This document shows, piece after piece, positions 1 to 8,717 of a stretch of DNA of 52,763 nucleotides. The first letter of the stretch is position 1; every line of letters begins with the position of its first letter. The translations under genes and the position numbers were made by a program. Location: positions 475,494 through 528,256 of the forward strand of contig NZ_RDBP01000037.1 of NCBI RefSeq assembly GCF_008042045.1. Reading direction: 5' to 3'. The notes under the pieces are model-generated. The model was not told the DNA's origin. It did no database searches and saw nothing but the letters and a program-made list of their open reading frames with translations. This DNA comes from Streptomyces sp. T39. Lineage in GTDB: Bacteria; Actinomycetota; Actinomycetes; Streptomycetales; Streptomycetaceae.

Positions 1-92
1 GCACCGGGCGCGTGCCGGGGCGGCCGTCCCGCCTCCGCCGGGCCCCACCGAGGGGGAGGGGCCCGGCCCGCGAGCGCGAGGCCGCCCCGGGA

Positions 93-136
93 GTGCGGCG
101 CGGCGTGAGGTGGCCCCTGCCCGCGCCGCGCCGCAC
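93..136 (-). terminator. Hairpin terminator after cobC
   Basis: Perfect 13-bp inverted repeat (93-105 with 124-136, 18-nt loop) just past the cobC stop on the minus strand. No U-tract, as is usual in Streptomyces. A second 9-bp hairpin lies at 38-66. I see no gene in 1-147. Confidence 0.55.
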
Positions 137-147
137 CCCCGGCGGCG

Positions 148-1245
148 TCAGCCGACCGCGGTCAGCGCCTGGTCCAGGGCCAGCAGGAAACGATTCGTCG
201 TGGCCCGGTCGCGCACCGCCAGCCGCAGCCACTCGTCGTCCAGCCCGGGAAACGTGTCCCCGCGCCGGGCGGCGAACCCGAGCGACCGCAGCCGCTCGCG
301 CACCTGGCCGGCCCGCCGCACCCGGATCAGCACGAACGGCCCCGCCGCCTCCTGGACCGCCCGTACCTCCTCGAACTCCGCGAGCCCCGCCAGCAGATGG
401 GCCCGGTCCGCCGCCGTCCGCACGGCGGCCTCCTCCGCCTCCGCCAGCGCGCCGGCCTCCATGCACGCCTGCGCGGCGACCAGCGCGGGTGTGGACACCG
501 GCCACAGCGGCTGCGCCCGCTCCAGCGCCGCGATCGTGCCCGGCTCGGCCAGCACGTACCCGACCCGCAGCCCCGCGAGGCCCCAGGTCTTGGTGAGGCT
601 GCGCAGGACGACCAGGCCCGGCACGTCGGTGCGGTCGGCGAGCGCCTCCGGCTCCCCGGGGGCCGCGTCCATGAACGCCTCGTCCACGACCAGGTACCGC
701 CCGGGCCGGGCGAGCGAGGCGATCGCCGCGGCGGGGTGCAGGACCGAGGTGGGATTGGTCGGGTTCCCGACGACGACCAGGTCCGCCTCCTCGGGGACGG
801 CGTCCGGTTCGAGCCGGAAACCGTTCTCCTCGCGCAGCAGGACACGGCCCACCTCGTGGCCGGCGTCCCGCAGCGCGGCCTCCGGCTCGGTGAACTGCGG
901 GTGCACGACCACGGGCCGGCGGACCCGCAGCGCGCGGGCGATCAGGACGAACGCCTCGGCCGCGCCCGCCGTCAGCAGGACCCGGTCCTCGGGCAGCCCG
1001 TGCCGGCGGGCCACGGCGGCACGGGCCGCCCGCCCGTCGGGGTACGCCGCGAGCGAGCCCATGGCGTCGGCGATGCGCTCCCGCAGCCAGGGGGGCGGGG
1101 TGCCGGTGCGGACGTTGACGGCGAGGTCGACCAGCCCCGGCGCCCCGTCACGCACTTCGGCGTCCCCGTGGTGCCGCAGGTCGTGGCCGCCCGGCGGCGG
1201 GCCGGACTGCCCGGCGCGGTCGTGGTGGTCAGCGCGCGTGTACAT
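148..1245 (-). CDS. cobC: CobC-like PLP-dependent aminotransferase (cobalamin side chain)
   Basis: Fold-type I PLP enzyme of the HisC/CobC type, about 365 aa, expected to make or handle the aminopropanol-phosphate precursor of the cobalamin nucleotide loop. Visible features are the N-terminal GHDLRHHGD and VNVRTGTPPPW segments, the VVGNPTNPTS substrate loop, VVDEAFMD, and the lysine-bearing SLTKTWGLAGLRVGYV motif that would form the Schiff base. It resembles the actinobacterial Rv2231c-type CobC. The start is uncertain: ATG at 1245 is preferred because homology begins soon after, but an in-frame ATG at 1299 adds 18 residues. It lies downstream of the cobE remnant on the same strand. Confidence 0.85.
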   Translation of the reverse strand: MYTRADHHDRAGQSGPPPGGHDLRHHGDAEVRDGAPGLVDLAVNVRTGTPPPWLRERIADAMGSLAAYPDGRAARAAVARRHGLPEDRVLLTAGAAEAFVLIARALRVRRPVVVHPQFTEPEAALRDAGHEVGRVLLREENGFRLEPDAVPEEADLVVVGNPTNPTSVLHPAAAIASLARPGRYLVVDEAFMDAAPGEPEALADRTDVPGLVVLRSLTKTWGLAGLRVGYVLAEPGTIAALERAQPLWPVSTPALVAAQACMEAGALAEAEEAAVRTAADRAHLLAGLAEFEEVRAVQEAAGPFVLIRVRRAGQVRERLRSLGFAARRGDTFPGLDDEWLRLAVRDRATTNRFLLALDQALTAVG

Positions 1246-1326
1246 GGCCGCCGCCGTGCAGGGTGACAGGAGGACGGAACACGGATCTCTCCTCGACATG
1301 TGGGGGGTTGAACAACACGAGCGTCA

Positions 1327-1959
1327 TCATTCCGTCTGCCGTCCCGTCGCGGCAGATGCCCCGGGACCCCCGGCGACCCTGCGGGCGATGGCACATGTCA
1401 CACCCGCCGGCCTTCCCACGGGACGCGACGTGCGCTTGCGGACCACCAGTTCACCGCCCCCGGCGAGCGCCGCCGCCTCGGCGACCGAGGGCGTGCCCAC
1501 GGCCGCGAGCACCGCGGCGGAGCCGCCGGCGCCGGGCACCGCGGCCAGCCGGGCGGACGTGTACGCCGTCACGGGCACCCCCAGCCGTGCCGCGGCCGCC
1601 ACGACCCCCGGCTCCGCGGCCTTCACGTCGAGCGTCGCCAGCGCGGTCACCTCGGCCGCGCCCAGCCCGGCCGCGCGCAGCGTCCCGAGCATCAGTCCGC
1701 CCGCGAGGCCGAGCACCAGATGCCGGCGGTCGGTGACGCGGTGCGCCATCCAGCCGCCGAACAGCGTCATCAGGAACGCGCCCACCAGCCCACCCCCGCC
1801 TCCGTCCGGAGCGCCGGGGAGGCCCTCGCCGTCCACCGGGCCCGCGGAGACGCCGTGGTGTCCGCCGCCGTGCGGGCCGCCGCAGCCGGGAGCGCCGGCG
1901 CCGCCGGGGCTCCCGGCAGCCGTTCCGGTCATGTCGTCAGGCGTCGCACCCATCGTCAT
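1327..1959 (-). pseudogene. cobE-like remnant with foreign 5' end (chimeric ORF)
   Basis: Open frame of 210 codons made of three parts. Residues 1-59 are Gly/His-rich (GCGGPHGGGHHGV) and start at an ATG preceded by GGGAGG. Residues 60-92 are identical to residues 8-40 of the neighbouring ZIP transporter, through a 99-bp perfect inverted duplication. Residues 93-210 look like the C-terminal part of CobE/CbiG-C: LATLDVKAAEPG, VGTPSVAEAAAL, GGELVVRKR, VTCAIARR. The normal CobE N-terminus (about 30 residues) is missing and is replaced exactly at codon 93, near position 1683. The frame stays open throughout, so a fusion protein could be made, but CobE function is doubtful. A sequencing or assembly chimera is an alternative. 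Confidence 0.6.
1684..1782 (-). repeat. Left arm of 99-bp perfect inverted repeat
   Basis: The reverse complement of this segment is identical over 99 bp to 2219-2317 in the ZIP gene. It covers exactly 33 codons in frame (GAFLMTLF to GLMLG). Flanking bases differ at once on both sides. The arms are 436 bp apart (1783-2218). Confidence 0.95.
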
Positions 1960-2197
1960 ACCGCCTCCCGGGCCGCGGAGGCCGCCGCCGAGGACGTGCC
2001 GCCCCGCGCGCAGGAGGCGCCCCCGGCACCGGCACGGCCGCCGTGCGCGGCCGAACCCGTCAACGCGCCCACCGCCGGGCCCCCGGGCGGCCGAGGTGCG
2101 CCGCGCACCGGGCGCCCGCGGCCACTTCGCGGGCAACCGGGTGAACGGGCCCGGCAGCGGTGTGCGCCGGGGCGTGCCGATGGGCTAGCAAGGGCGC

Positions 2198-2923
2198 ATG
2201 GCGGTGTTCGTCGCGCTCGGCGCGTTCCTGATGACGCTGTTCGGCGGCTGGATGGCGCACCGCGTCACCGACCGCCGGCATCTGGTGCTCGGCCTCGCGG
2301 GCGGACTGATGCTCGGGGTGGTCGGCCTCGAACTGCTGCCGGAGGCACTGGAGTCCGCGGGGCACGAGGTGTTCGGCGTGCCCCAGGCACTGCTGCTCTT
2401 CGTCGCCGGCTTCCTCACCGCCCACCTCGTGGAACGTCTGCTCGCCGTGCGACGGGCCGCGCACGGGGCCGACCCCGGGGCGCGGGTCCCGCAGGTGGGG
2501 CTGACGGCCGCGGCGGCCATGGTCGCGCACAGCCTGATGGACGGCATCGCGCTCGGGGCCGCCTTCCAGGTGGGCGGCGGCATGGGCGCGACCGTCGCCC
2601 TCGCCGTCATCACCCACGACTTCGCGGACGGCTTCAACACGTACACGATCACCAGCCTGTACGGGAACACCCGCCGCAAGGCCACCCTGATGCTGTTCGC
2701 CGACGCGCTCGCCCCCGTGCTGGGGGCGGCCTCCACCCTGCTGTTCGCCCTGCCCGCGGAACTGCTCGGCAGCTACCTGGGGTTCTTCGGCGGCGCGCTG
2801 CTCTACCTCGCGGCGGCGGAGATCCTGCCGGAGGCGCATCACCGGCACCCCGCCCGTTCCACGCTGCTGTGCACCGTCGGGGGAGTGGGCTTCGTCTGGC
2901 TGGTGGTCGGTCTCGCCGAATGA
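2198..2923 (+). CDS. ZIP-family divalent metal transporter
   Basis: Membrane protein of 241 aa with several hydrophobic helices. It carries the paired ZIP metal-binding helices in variant form: AHSLMDGIALG (usual HNxxDG) and THDFADGFNTY (usual HExPEG), followed by ADALAPVLGAAS. ZIP proteins import Zn2+ or related divalent metals, so within a cobalamin cluster cobalt or zinc supply is a reasonable inference. It is transcribed against the cob genes and ends 23 nt before the end of cobB. The start ATG has an AAGG about 5 nt upstream. Codons 8-40 are duplicated in inverted orientation upstream. Confidence 0.85.
   Translation: MAVFVALGAFLMTLFGGWMAHRVTDRRHLVLGLAGGLMLGVVGLELLPEALESAGHEVFGVPQALLLFVAGFLTAHLVERLLAVRRAAHGADPGARVPQVGLTAAAAMVAHSLMDGIALGAAFQVGGGMGATVALAVITHDFADGFNTYTITSLYGNTRRKATLMLFADALAPVLGAASTLLFALPAELLGSYLGFFGGALLYLAAAEILPEAHHRHPARSTLLCTVGGVGFVWLVVGLAE
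2219..2317 (+). repeat. Right arm of 99-bp perfect inverted repeat
   Basis: Encodes residues 8-40 of the ZIP transporter (first membrane helix and loop). It is the inverted twin of 1684-1782. This is the natural copy, since the surrounding ZIP protein is complete and typical. Confidence 0.95.
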
Positions 2924-2946
2924 CCGTCCGGGCGGCGGCACCCCGT

Positions 2947-4422
2947 TCATGCCCCGGCCGCCCCCGCCACCCCGGCGCCGCCCGCGTCCCGCACGCCCGT
3001 GCCCCCCGCCCGGCGCGGTCCGGCGGAGGCGCCGGGGCGCGGCCCCGGGACGCCCACGCCCGCGCAGGCCGCCACGAAGCGCGTCGCGACGTCCGGACGC
3101 TGCGCCCAGTGGGTGTGCAGATAGCTGGCGTGCACCCCCTGCTGCGCGAAGCCCTCGACCCGCCGCTCCGGGCGCACCATGCCCCAGGCCGGGACCGGCC
3201 CGGAGCCGGGCTCCAGCACGGTGCGGTGGAACTCGTGGCCGCGCAGTCGCGTCCCGGCCGCGGCCAGCGGGCTGTCGGCGACCGCGACGGCCTCCCGGTA
3301 GCCGAGCGTCAGCCGGCCCGTCATCCGGGCCTCGGCGTCCAGGACCCCGCACATCGGCTTCCCGTCGAGGGACTTCGCCAGGTACAGCAGCCCCGCGCAC
3401 TCGGCCGCGACCGGCGCCCCGGACCGCGCCAGGGCGGCCACGGCCCGGCGCAGGGGCTCGTTGGCGGACAGCTCGGGCGCGTACACCTCGGGGAAGCCGC
3501 CGCCTATGACGAGGCCGCGGGTCCCCTCGGGGAGCCGCTCGTCGCGCAGCGGGTCGAAGGCGGCCACCCGCGCGCCGGCCGCCCGCAGCAGCTCGACGTG
3601 CTCGGCGTAGGAGAAGGTGAACGCCGCCCCGCCGGCGACGGCCACCACCGGCCGCTCCCCGCCCGCGGCGGGCTCCGTGGGCGCCCCGCCCCGTGCCGCG
3701 GTCAGCGGGTCCCAGGGGGTGTCCGTGAGCGGCGGCGCGGAACGCGCCAGCGCCAGCAGTGCGTCCAGGTCGCAGCCCAGGCGCACCTGTTCGGCCTGGG
3801 CCCGCACGGCGTCCACCGCGTCGGTGTGCCGCTCGGCCACGGGCACCAGGCCCAGGTGCCGCGACGGAGTGGCCACGTCGGCGGCCCGCCGCAGCACCCC
3901 CATCACCGGTACGCCGGACTCCTCCAGCGCCTCCCGCAGCAGGGTCTCGTGCCGGTCGGTCGCGACCTTGTTGAGGATCACCCCGCCGATCCGCACCCCG
4001 GGGTCCCACGACGCGAAGCCGTGCACCAGCGCCGCCACCGACCGCGACTGCGACGAGGCGTCCACGACCAGCACCACCGGCGCCCGCAGCAGCTTGGCCA
4101 CCTGCGCCGTCGATGCCAGCTCGCCCTGTCCGGCGGCTCCGTCGTAGAGCCCCATCACGCCTTCGACGACGGCCAGTTCGCAGCCGCGCGCGCCGTGCGC
4201 GAAGAGCGGCGCGACCAGGGCGGTGCCGCACTGGTAGGCGTCGAGGTTGCGGCCGGGCCGCCCGGTGGCCAGGGCGTGGTAGCCGGGATCGATGTAGTCG
4301 GGGCCGACCTTGTGCGGGGACACGGCGAGGCCACGCCCGGCGAACGCGGCCATCAGGCCCGTCGCGACCGTGGTCTTGCCCGCCCCGGACGACGGCGCGG
4401 CGATGACGAGACGTGCTACCAC
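2947..4422 (-). CDS. cobB: Cobyrinate a,c-diamide synthase
   Basis: ATP- and glutamine-dependent amidation of the a and c carboxylates of the corrin ring, cytosolic. The product is 491 aa. An N-terminal P-loop domain (APSSGAGKTT at about residues 9-18) is followed by DYIDPGYH and a C-terminal class I glutamine amidotransferase domain with the nucleophile segment AECAGLLYLA and the histidine segment RGHEFHRT. The GTG start at 4422 overlaps the end of cobO by 7 nt, showing translational coupling. Confidence 0.93.
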   Translation of the reverse strand: MVARLVIAAPSSGAGKTTVATGLMAAFAGRGLAVSPHKVGPDYIDPGYHALATGRPGRNLDAYQCGTALVAPLFAHGARGCELAVVEGVMGLYDGAAGQGELASTAQVAKLLRAPVVLVVDASSQSRSVAALVHGFASWDPGVRIGGVILNKVATDRHETLLREALEESGVPVMGVLRRAADVATPSRHLGLVPVAERHTDAVDAVRAQAEQVRLGCDLDALLALARSAPPLTDTPWDPLTAARGGAPTEPAAGGERPVVAVAGGAAFTFSYAEHVELLRAAGARVAAFDPLRDERLPEGTRGLVIGGGFPEVYAPELSANEPLRRAVAALARSGAPVAAECAGLLYLAKSLDGKPMCGVLDAEARMTGRLTLGYREAVAVADSPLAAAGTRLRGHEFHRTVLEPGSGPVPAWGMVRPERRVEGFAQQGVHASYLHTHWAQRPDVATRFVAACAGVGVPGPRPGASAGPRRAGGTGVRDAGGAGVAGAAGA

Positions 4423-5024
4423 TCGATGCCCCGCTGGCCCTTCTGCCCCGCGTCCATCGGGTGCTTGACCTTGGACATGTCGGTCACCAGGTCCGCGAAG
4501 TCGATCAGTTTCTGCGGCGCGTTGCGTCCGGTGATCACCACGTGCTGGGTTCCCGGCCTCCCGCGCAGCACCTCGATCACCTCGTCGGTGTCGATCCACC
4601 CCCAGTGCAGCGGGTAGGCGAACTCGTCCAGCACGTACAGCCGGTGCGTCTCGGCGGCCAGGTCCCGCTTGACCTGCTCCCAGCCCTCGCGCGCCTTGTC
4701 CTCGTTGGACGGCTCGCCGTCGGCGGGCGCCCGCTGGATCCACGACCAGCCCTCGCCCATCTTGTGCCAGGCGACGGTGCCGCCCTCGCCGCTGGCGCCC
4801 AGTACCTTCAGCGCGTTCTCCTCGCCGACCTTCCACTTGGCCGACTTGACGAACTGGAACACCCCGACCGGCCAGCCCTGGTTCCAGGCCCGCAGCGCGA
4901 GCCCGAACGCCGCCGTCGACTTGCCCTTCCCGATGCCCGTGTGCACGAACACCAGGGGACGGTTGCGGCGCTGGCGTGTGGTGAGCCCGTCGTCCGGCAC
5001 GACGGTCGGCTGTCCCTGTGGCAT
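4416..5024 (-). CDS. cobO: Cob(I)yrinic acid a,c-diamide adenosyltransferase
   Basis: CobO/CobA/BtuR-type ATP:corrinoid adenosyltransferase, 202 aa, which transfers the 5'-deoxyadenosyl group to reduced corrinoid. Visible features are the P-loop HTGIGKGKST, the FQFVKSAKWKVGE segment, YVLDEFAYPLHWGW (Walker B-like) and VVITGRNAP near the C-terminus, all typical. The length matches the family. Its ATG overlaps the upstream chelatase stop in a TAATG junction. Confidence 0.94.
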   Translation of the reverse strand: MPQGQPTVVPDDGLTTRQRRNRPLVFVHTGIGKGKSTAAFGLALRAWNQGWPVGVFQFVKSAKWKVGEENALKVLGASGEGGTVAWHKMGEGWSWIQRAPADGEPSNEDKAREGWEQVKRDLAAETHRLYVLDEFAYPLHWGWIDTDEVIEVLRGRPGTQHVVITGRNAPQKLIDFADLVTDMSKVKHPMDAGQKGQRGIEW

Positions 5025-7048
5025 TACGCGGCCCTCCTGGCGGCGGAAACTTCTCTGACGTCCCTGACGAGACCGGCGATCGCGTCGGCGCGCAGCTCGT
5101 CCAGGGTGACGGCGGTGCCGCCGAGTTCGCCGGCGAGCGTGCCGGCCAGTCCGAGCCGTACGTACCCCGACTCGCAGTCGACGACGACGGCGGCGGTGCC
5201 CTCCGCGGCGTGCAGCCGCGCCGCGCGCAGCGCCAGCGCGAAGGCGTCGCCCCGGCCGGTGGCCCGCCCGTCGGTCACGATCACCAGCAGCGGCCGCCGG
5301 GACGGGTCGCGCAGGCGCTCGATCCGCAGCGTCTCGTGCGCCTTCAGCAGCCCTTCCGCGAGCGGTGTGCGCCCCCCGGTCGGCAGCGACTCCAGACGCG
5401 CGGCGGCCGCGTCGACGGACGACGTCGGCGGCAGCGCCAGCTCGGCCCCGCCCCCGCGGAAGGTGATCAGACCGACCTTGTCGCGCCGCTGGTAGGCGTC
5501 GAGCAGCAGCGACATCACCGCGCCCTTGACGGCGCCCATCCGCTGCCGTGCCGCCATGGACCCCGAGGCGTCCACCACGAAGAGCACGAGGTTGCCCTCG
5601 CGTCCCTCGCGGGTCGCCTGCCGCAGGTCGTCCCGGCGCACCACCAGCCCGGGTCCGGTGCGCCCCCGGGCGCGCTGATGGGGCGCCGCCGCCTGCACGG
5701 TCGCCGCCAGATGGAGTCGGGTGAGCGTGCCCTGGGGCCGGCGGGAGCCGGTGGTGCGCCCGTGCTCGGTCCGCGCACGGGACCGCCGTCCCGCGGCGCC
5801 CTCGCCGAGCCCGGGCACGCTCAGCATCTTCGTGCGGTACGGCTCCGAGGCGCCGACGGGCCGCTGCTCCCCGGGGCCGGGCGCCGGCGCGGGGGAGGGC
5901 GCCCGGTCCTCGGAGCCGGCGGCCGGGGTGTCCTGTCCCTGCCCCTGCGGCGGCACCCCGCCGCCGGGGCCGCCGTCCGGCCCCCCGTCGCCGGGGCCCC
6001 CGTCGCCCGGGCCGGGGTCGGGGTCCGGGTCGGGGTCCTCACCGGACTGCTCCAGCGCCTCGTCGAGCTTCGACTCGTCCAGACCGGGCGCGTCGAAGGG
6101 GTTGCGCCGCCTGCGGTGCGGCAGCGCGAGCAGCGCGGCCCGCCGCACGTCCTCCTCGGCGACCTCCGTGCGCCCGTCCCAGGCGGCCAGCGCCGTCGCC
6201 GTGCGGGCCATCACGATGTCCGCCCGCATCCCGTCCACCTCGAACGCGGCGCAGGTGGCGGCGATCTGACGCAGCACCGCGTCGCCGAGCACCACCTCGG
6301 GCAGCAGCGCCCTGGCCGCGACGATCCGTGCCCGCAGCGCCGCCTCGTCCTCCGCCCAGCGCGCCGCGAAGGCGGCCGGGTCGTCGTCGTACGCCAGCCT
6401 GCGCCGCACGACCTCGACCCGCTGGTCCGGATCACGGGAGGCCGCGACCTCCACGGTCAGCCCGAAGCGGTCCAGCAGCTGCGGCCGCAGTTCCCCCTCC
6501 TCCGGGTTCATCGTGCCGACCAGCAGGAAGCGCGAGGCGTGCCGTACGGAGACGCCCTCCCGCTCCACGTACGACGCCCCCATGGCGGCGGCGTCCAGCA
6601 TCAGGTCGACGAGGTGGTCGTGGAGGAGGTTGACCTCGTCCACGTAGAGGATCCCGCGGTGCGCCTCGGCCAGCAGGCCCGGCTCGAACGCCTTCACGCC
6701 CTCCGCGAGGGCCCGCTCGATGTCCAGCGCGCCGACCAGCCGGTCCTCCGACGCGCCCACCGGCAGCTCCACCATCGGTGTCGGCCGGCTCACGGCGGCG
6801 GCCTGTGCGTGGGGCCCGTCCGGGCACTCGGGGTCCGGCGCCTCGGGACGGCAGGCGAACCGGCATCCCGCCACCACGTCCATGGCGGGCAGCAGACCGG
6901 TCAGCCCCCGCACGATCGTCGACTTGGCGGTGCCCTTCTCGCCCCGTACGAGCACACCGCCGATGGCCGGTGAGACGGCGTTGAGCAACAGGCTCAAGCG
7001 CATGTCGTCCATCCCGACGACCGCCGTGAACGGATAGGGGATGCTCAT
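5024..7048 (-). CDS. Putative cobaltochelatase subunit (ChlI/ChlD fusion)
   Basis: Magnesium-chelatase-like AAA+ protein of 674 aa. The N-terminal half is ChlI-like: Walker [10 protein letters not shown] at about 36-44, Walker [12 protein letters not shown], then [11 protein letters not shown] Pro/Asp/Gly-rich linker follows at about 335-430 ([14 protein letters not shown]). The C-terminal half is a von Willebrand A domain with the metal-binding [12 protein letters not shown] motif. By family knowledge such proteins drive metal insertion together with CobN. CobN is not in the window, but the position between cobQ and cobO argues for cobalt rather than magnesium. About 150 nt separate it from cobQ. 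Confidence 0.88.
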   Translation of the reverse strand: MSIPYPFTAVVGMDDMRLSLLLNAVSPAIGGVLVRGEKGTAKSTIVRGLTGLLPAMDVVAGCRFACRPEAPDPECPDGPHAQAAAVSRPTPMVELPVGASEDRLVGALDIERALAEGVKAFEPGLLAEAHRGILYVDEVNLLHDHLVDLMLDAAAMGASYVEREGVSVRHASRFLLVGTMNPEEGELRPQLLDRFGLTVEVAASRDPDQRVEVVRRRLAYDDDPAAFAARWAEDEAALRARIVAARALLPEVVLGDAVLRQIAATCAAFEVDGMRADIVMARTATALAAWDGRTEVAEEDVRRAALLALPHRRRRNPFDAPGLDESKLDEALEQSGEDPDPDPDPGPGDGGPGDGGPDGGPGGGVPPQGQGQDTPAAGSEDRAPSPAPAPGPGEQRPVGASEPYRTKMLSVPGLGEGAAGRRSRARTEHGRTTGSRRPQGTLTRLHLAATVQAAAPHQRARGRTGPGLVVRRDDLRQATREGREGNLVLFVVDASGSMAARQRMGAVKGAVMSLLLDAYQRRDKVGLITFRGGGAELALPPTSSVDAAAARLESLPTGGRTPLAEGLLKAHETLRIERLRDPSRRPLLVIVTDGRATGRGDAFALALRAARLHAAEGTAAVVVDCESGYVRLGLAGTLAGELGGTAVTLDELRADAIAGLVRDVREVSAARRAA

Positions 7049-7202
7049 CGCCTGCTCACTCCTTCACTCGTTGCCTCGACGTCCCTGGGTGCCCCCGCCC
7101 GCCAGGGGCCCTGTGCCGCCCGCGACCCCGCGGCGGCCCTCCTCGCGCCGCCTGGTCCGCCCGCGGCGGCGCCCACCGCGCCTCCGGGCCCGCCCGCGCC
7201 TC

Positions 7203-8717
7203 TCACCGCGCCGCCGGCGCACCGGGCGGGACGAACGGCAGGCCCGCCGGGGGCCCCTGCTCGATCAGCCGCAGCAGCGCGTCCGTGTCCGCGTGCTCCT
7301 CGATCAGGTCGCCCAGCCGGTCCAGCTGCTCCTCGCGCAACGCGGCGAATCCGGTGTCGGGCGCGGGCACGAAGCGCCGCCCGGCCTGCGCCGCCACCTG
7401 TCGCAGGAACGCCCGGCGGAAGCCGTCGCTCTCCAGCGAACCGTGCCAGTGCGTGCCCCACACCGACCCCACCCGGCAGCCGTCCAGGAAGGGCTCGCCG
7501 CCCAGCACCTCGGCCACGCCGTGGTGGATCTCGTATCCCTCGACGCGCTCGCCCAGTGCCTCGCCCACCGGCCGGGCCAGCGTCTTCTCGCGGGCGAACC
7601 GTACCCGCACGGGCAGCAGCCCGAGTCCTTCGACCTCGCCCGCCCGGGACTCCACGTCGTCCTCGATGTGCGCGCCGAGCGCCTGGAAGCCGCCGCAGAC
7701 GCCGAGCACCGGCCGCCCCTGCGCCGCCCGCCGGGCGAGCGCGGCGGCGAGCCCGCGCTCACGCAGCCAGGCGAGCGCCCGGACCGTGCCGCGGGTGCCG
7801 GGGACGACGACGAGGTCGGCGTCGACGAGCTCCTCGGGGCGGTCCACGAAGCGGACCACGACGCCGGGTTCGGCGGCCAGTGCGTCCACGTCGGTGAAGT
7901 TGGACATCAGCGGCACGGCGCAGACCGCGACCCGGAGCACGTCCTCGCCGACCGGCGGCGCGACGACGGACTCGCGGACGGTGCCGCGCAGCGACACCCG
8001 CAGCCCGTCCTCCTCGTCGATGCCGAGGCCGTGCGCGTACGGGAGGACCCCGTAGGTCCGCCGTCCGGTCAGGCCGTGCAGCATCTCCAGACCGGGCTCC
8101 AGCAGCGTCACGTCGCCGCGGAACTTGTTGACCAGATAGCCGGCGACCAGGGACTGGTCACCGGCGTCCAGCAGCGCCGTGGTGCCGAAGAACTGCGCGA
8201 ACACCCCGCCCCTGTCGATGTCGCCGACCACCAGCACCGGCAGCCGGGCGGCCCGCGCGATGCCCATGTTGACGATGTCCGTGCGCCGCAGGTTGATCTC
8301 GGCCGGGCTGCCCGCCCCTTCGCAGATCACCGCGTCGTAGGTGGCGCGCAGTTCGTCCAGGCAGGCCATCACCGGCTCGAACAGCTCCCGCTGCCGGTTG
8401 CCGTGGTAGCCCCGCGCGCTCATCTCCCCGACGGGTCGGCCCATGAGCACGACCTGACTGGAACGGTCGCTCCCGGGCTTGAGCAGCACCGGGTTCATCA
8501 GCGCCGTCGGCTCCACCCGCGCTGCCTGCGCCTGCATCGCCTGCGCCCGCCCGATCTCCGCGCCCTCGCGCGTCACGAACGAGTTCAGCGACATGTTCTG
8601 GCCCTTGAAGGGCGCGACCTTCACGCCCTGCCGCACCAGCCACCGGCAGATCCCGGCGGTCACCACGCTCTTGCCCGCGTCCGACGTCGTCCCCGCGACC
8701 AGCAGTCCGCCGCTCAT
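7203..8717 (-). CDS. cobQ: Cobyric acid synthase
   Basis: Glutamine-dependent amidation of the b, d, e and g carboxylates of adenosylcobyrinic diamide. The product is 504 aa. The N-terminus is an ATPase domain (LLVAGTTSDAGKS, then PFKGQNMSLNSFVT and CEGAGSPAEINL). The C-terminal GATase domain carries the nucleophile segment VLGVCGGFQALG and the histidine segments YEIHHG and GTHWHGSLE. The ATG at 8717 overlaps the cobD stop (ATGA), so the two are coupled. Confidence 0.95.
   Translation of the reverse strand: MSGGLLVAGTTSDAGKSVVTAGICRWLVRQGVKVAPFKGQNMSLNSFVTREGAEIGRAQAMQAQAARVEPTALMNPVLLKPGSDRSSQVVLMGRPVGEMSARGYHGNRQRELFEPVMACLDELRATYDAVICEGAGSPAEINLRRTDIVNMGIARAARLPVLVVGDIDRGGVFAQFFGTTALLDAGDQSLVAGYLVNKFRGDVTLLEPGLEMLHGLTGRRTYGVLPYAHGLGIDEEDGLRVSLRGTVRESVVAPPVGEDVLRVAVCAVPLMSNFTDVDALAAEPGVVVRFVDRPEELVDADLVVVPGTRGTVRALAWLRERGLAAALARRAAQGRPVLGVCGGFQALGAHIEDDVESRAGEVEGLGLLPVRVRFAREKTLARPVGEALGERVEGYEIHHGVAEVLGGEPFLDGCRVGSVWGTHWHGSLESDGFRRAFLRQVAAQAGRRFVPAPDTGFAALREEQLDRLGDLIEEHADTDALLRLIEQGPPAGLPFVPPGAPAAR

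Noticed and set aside
1..147. A gene end at the left edge of the window.
   Set aside because: Only hairpins are visible; open frames here are Pro/Arg/Gly-rich and short, and too little sequence is present to judge.
1960..2197. A second B12 riboswitch upstream of the cobE chimera.
   Set aside because: None of the conserved core segments found at 9762-9895 can be seen on either strand.
1720..4617. Very long open frames on the strand opposite real genes (for example 1720-4617 plus, 26648-29359 minus beyond 27664, 38697-41480 minus beyond 40091).
   Set aside because: GC-rich codon bias keeps shadow frames open. Their sequences are Arg/Pro/Gly/Ala-rich, lack domains and overlap well-supported genes.
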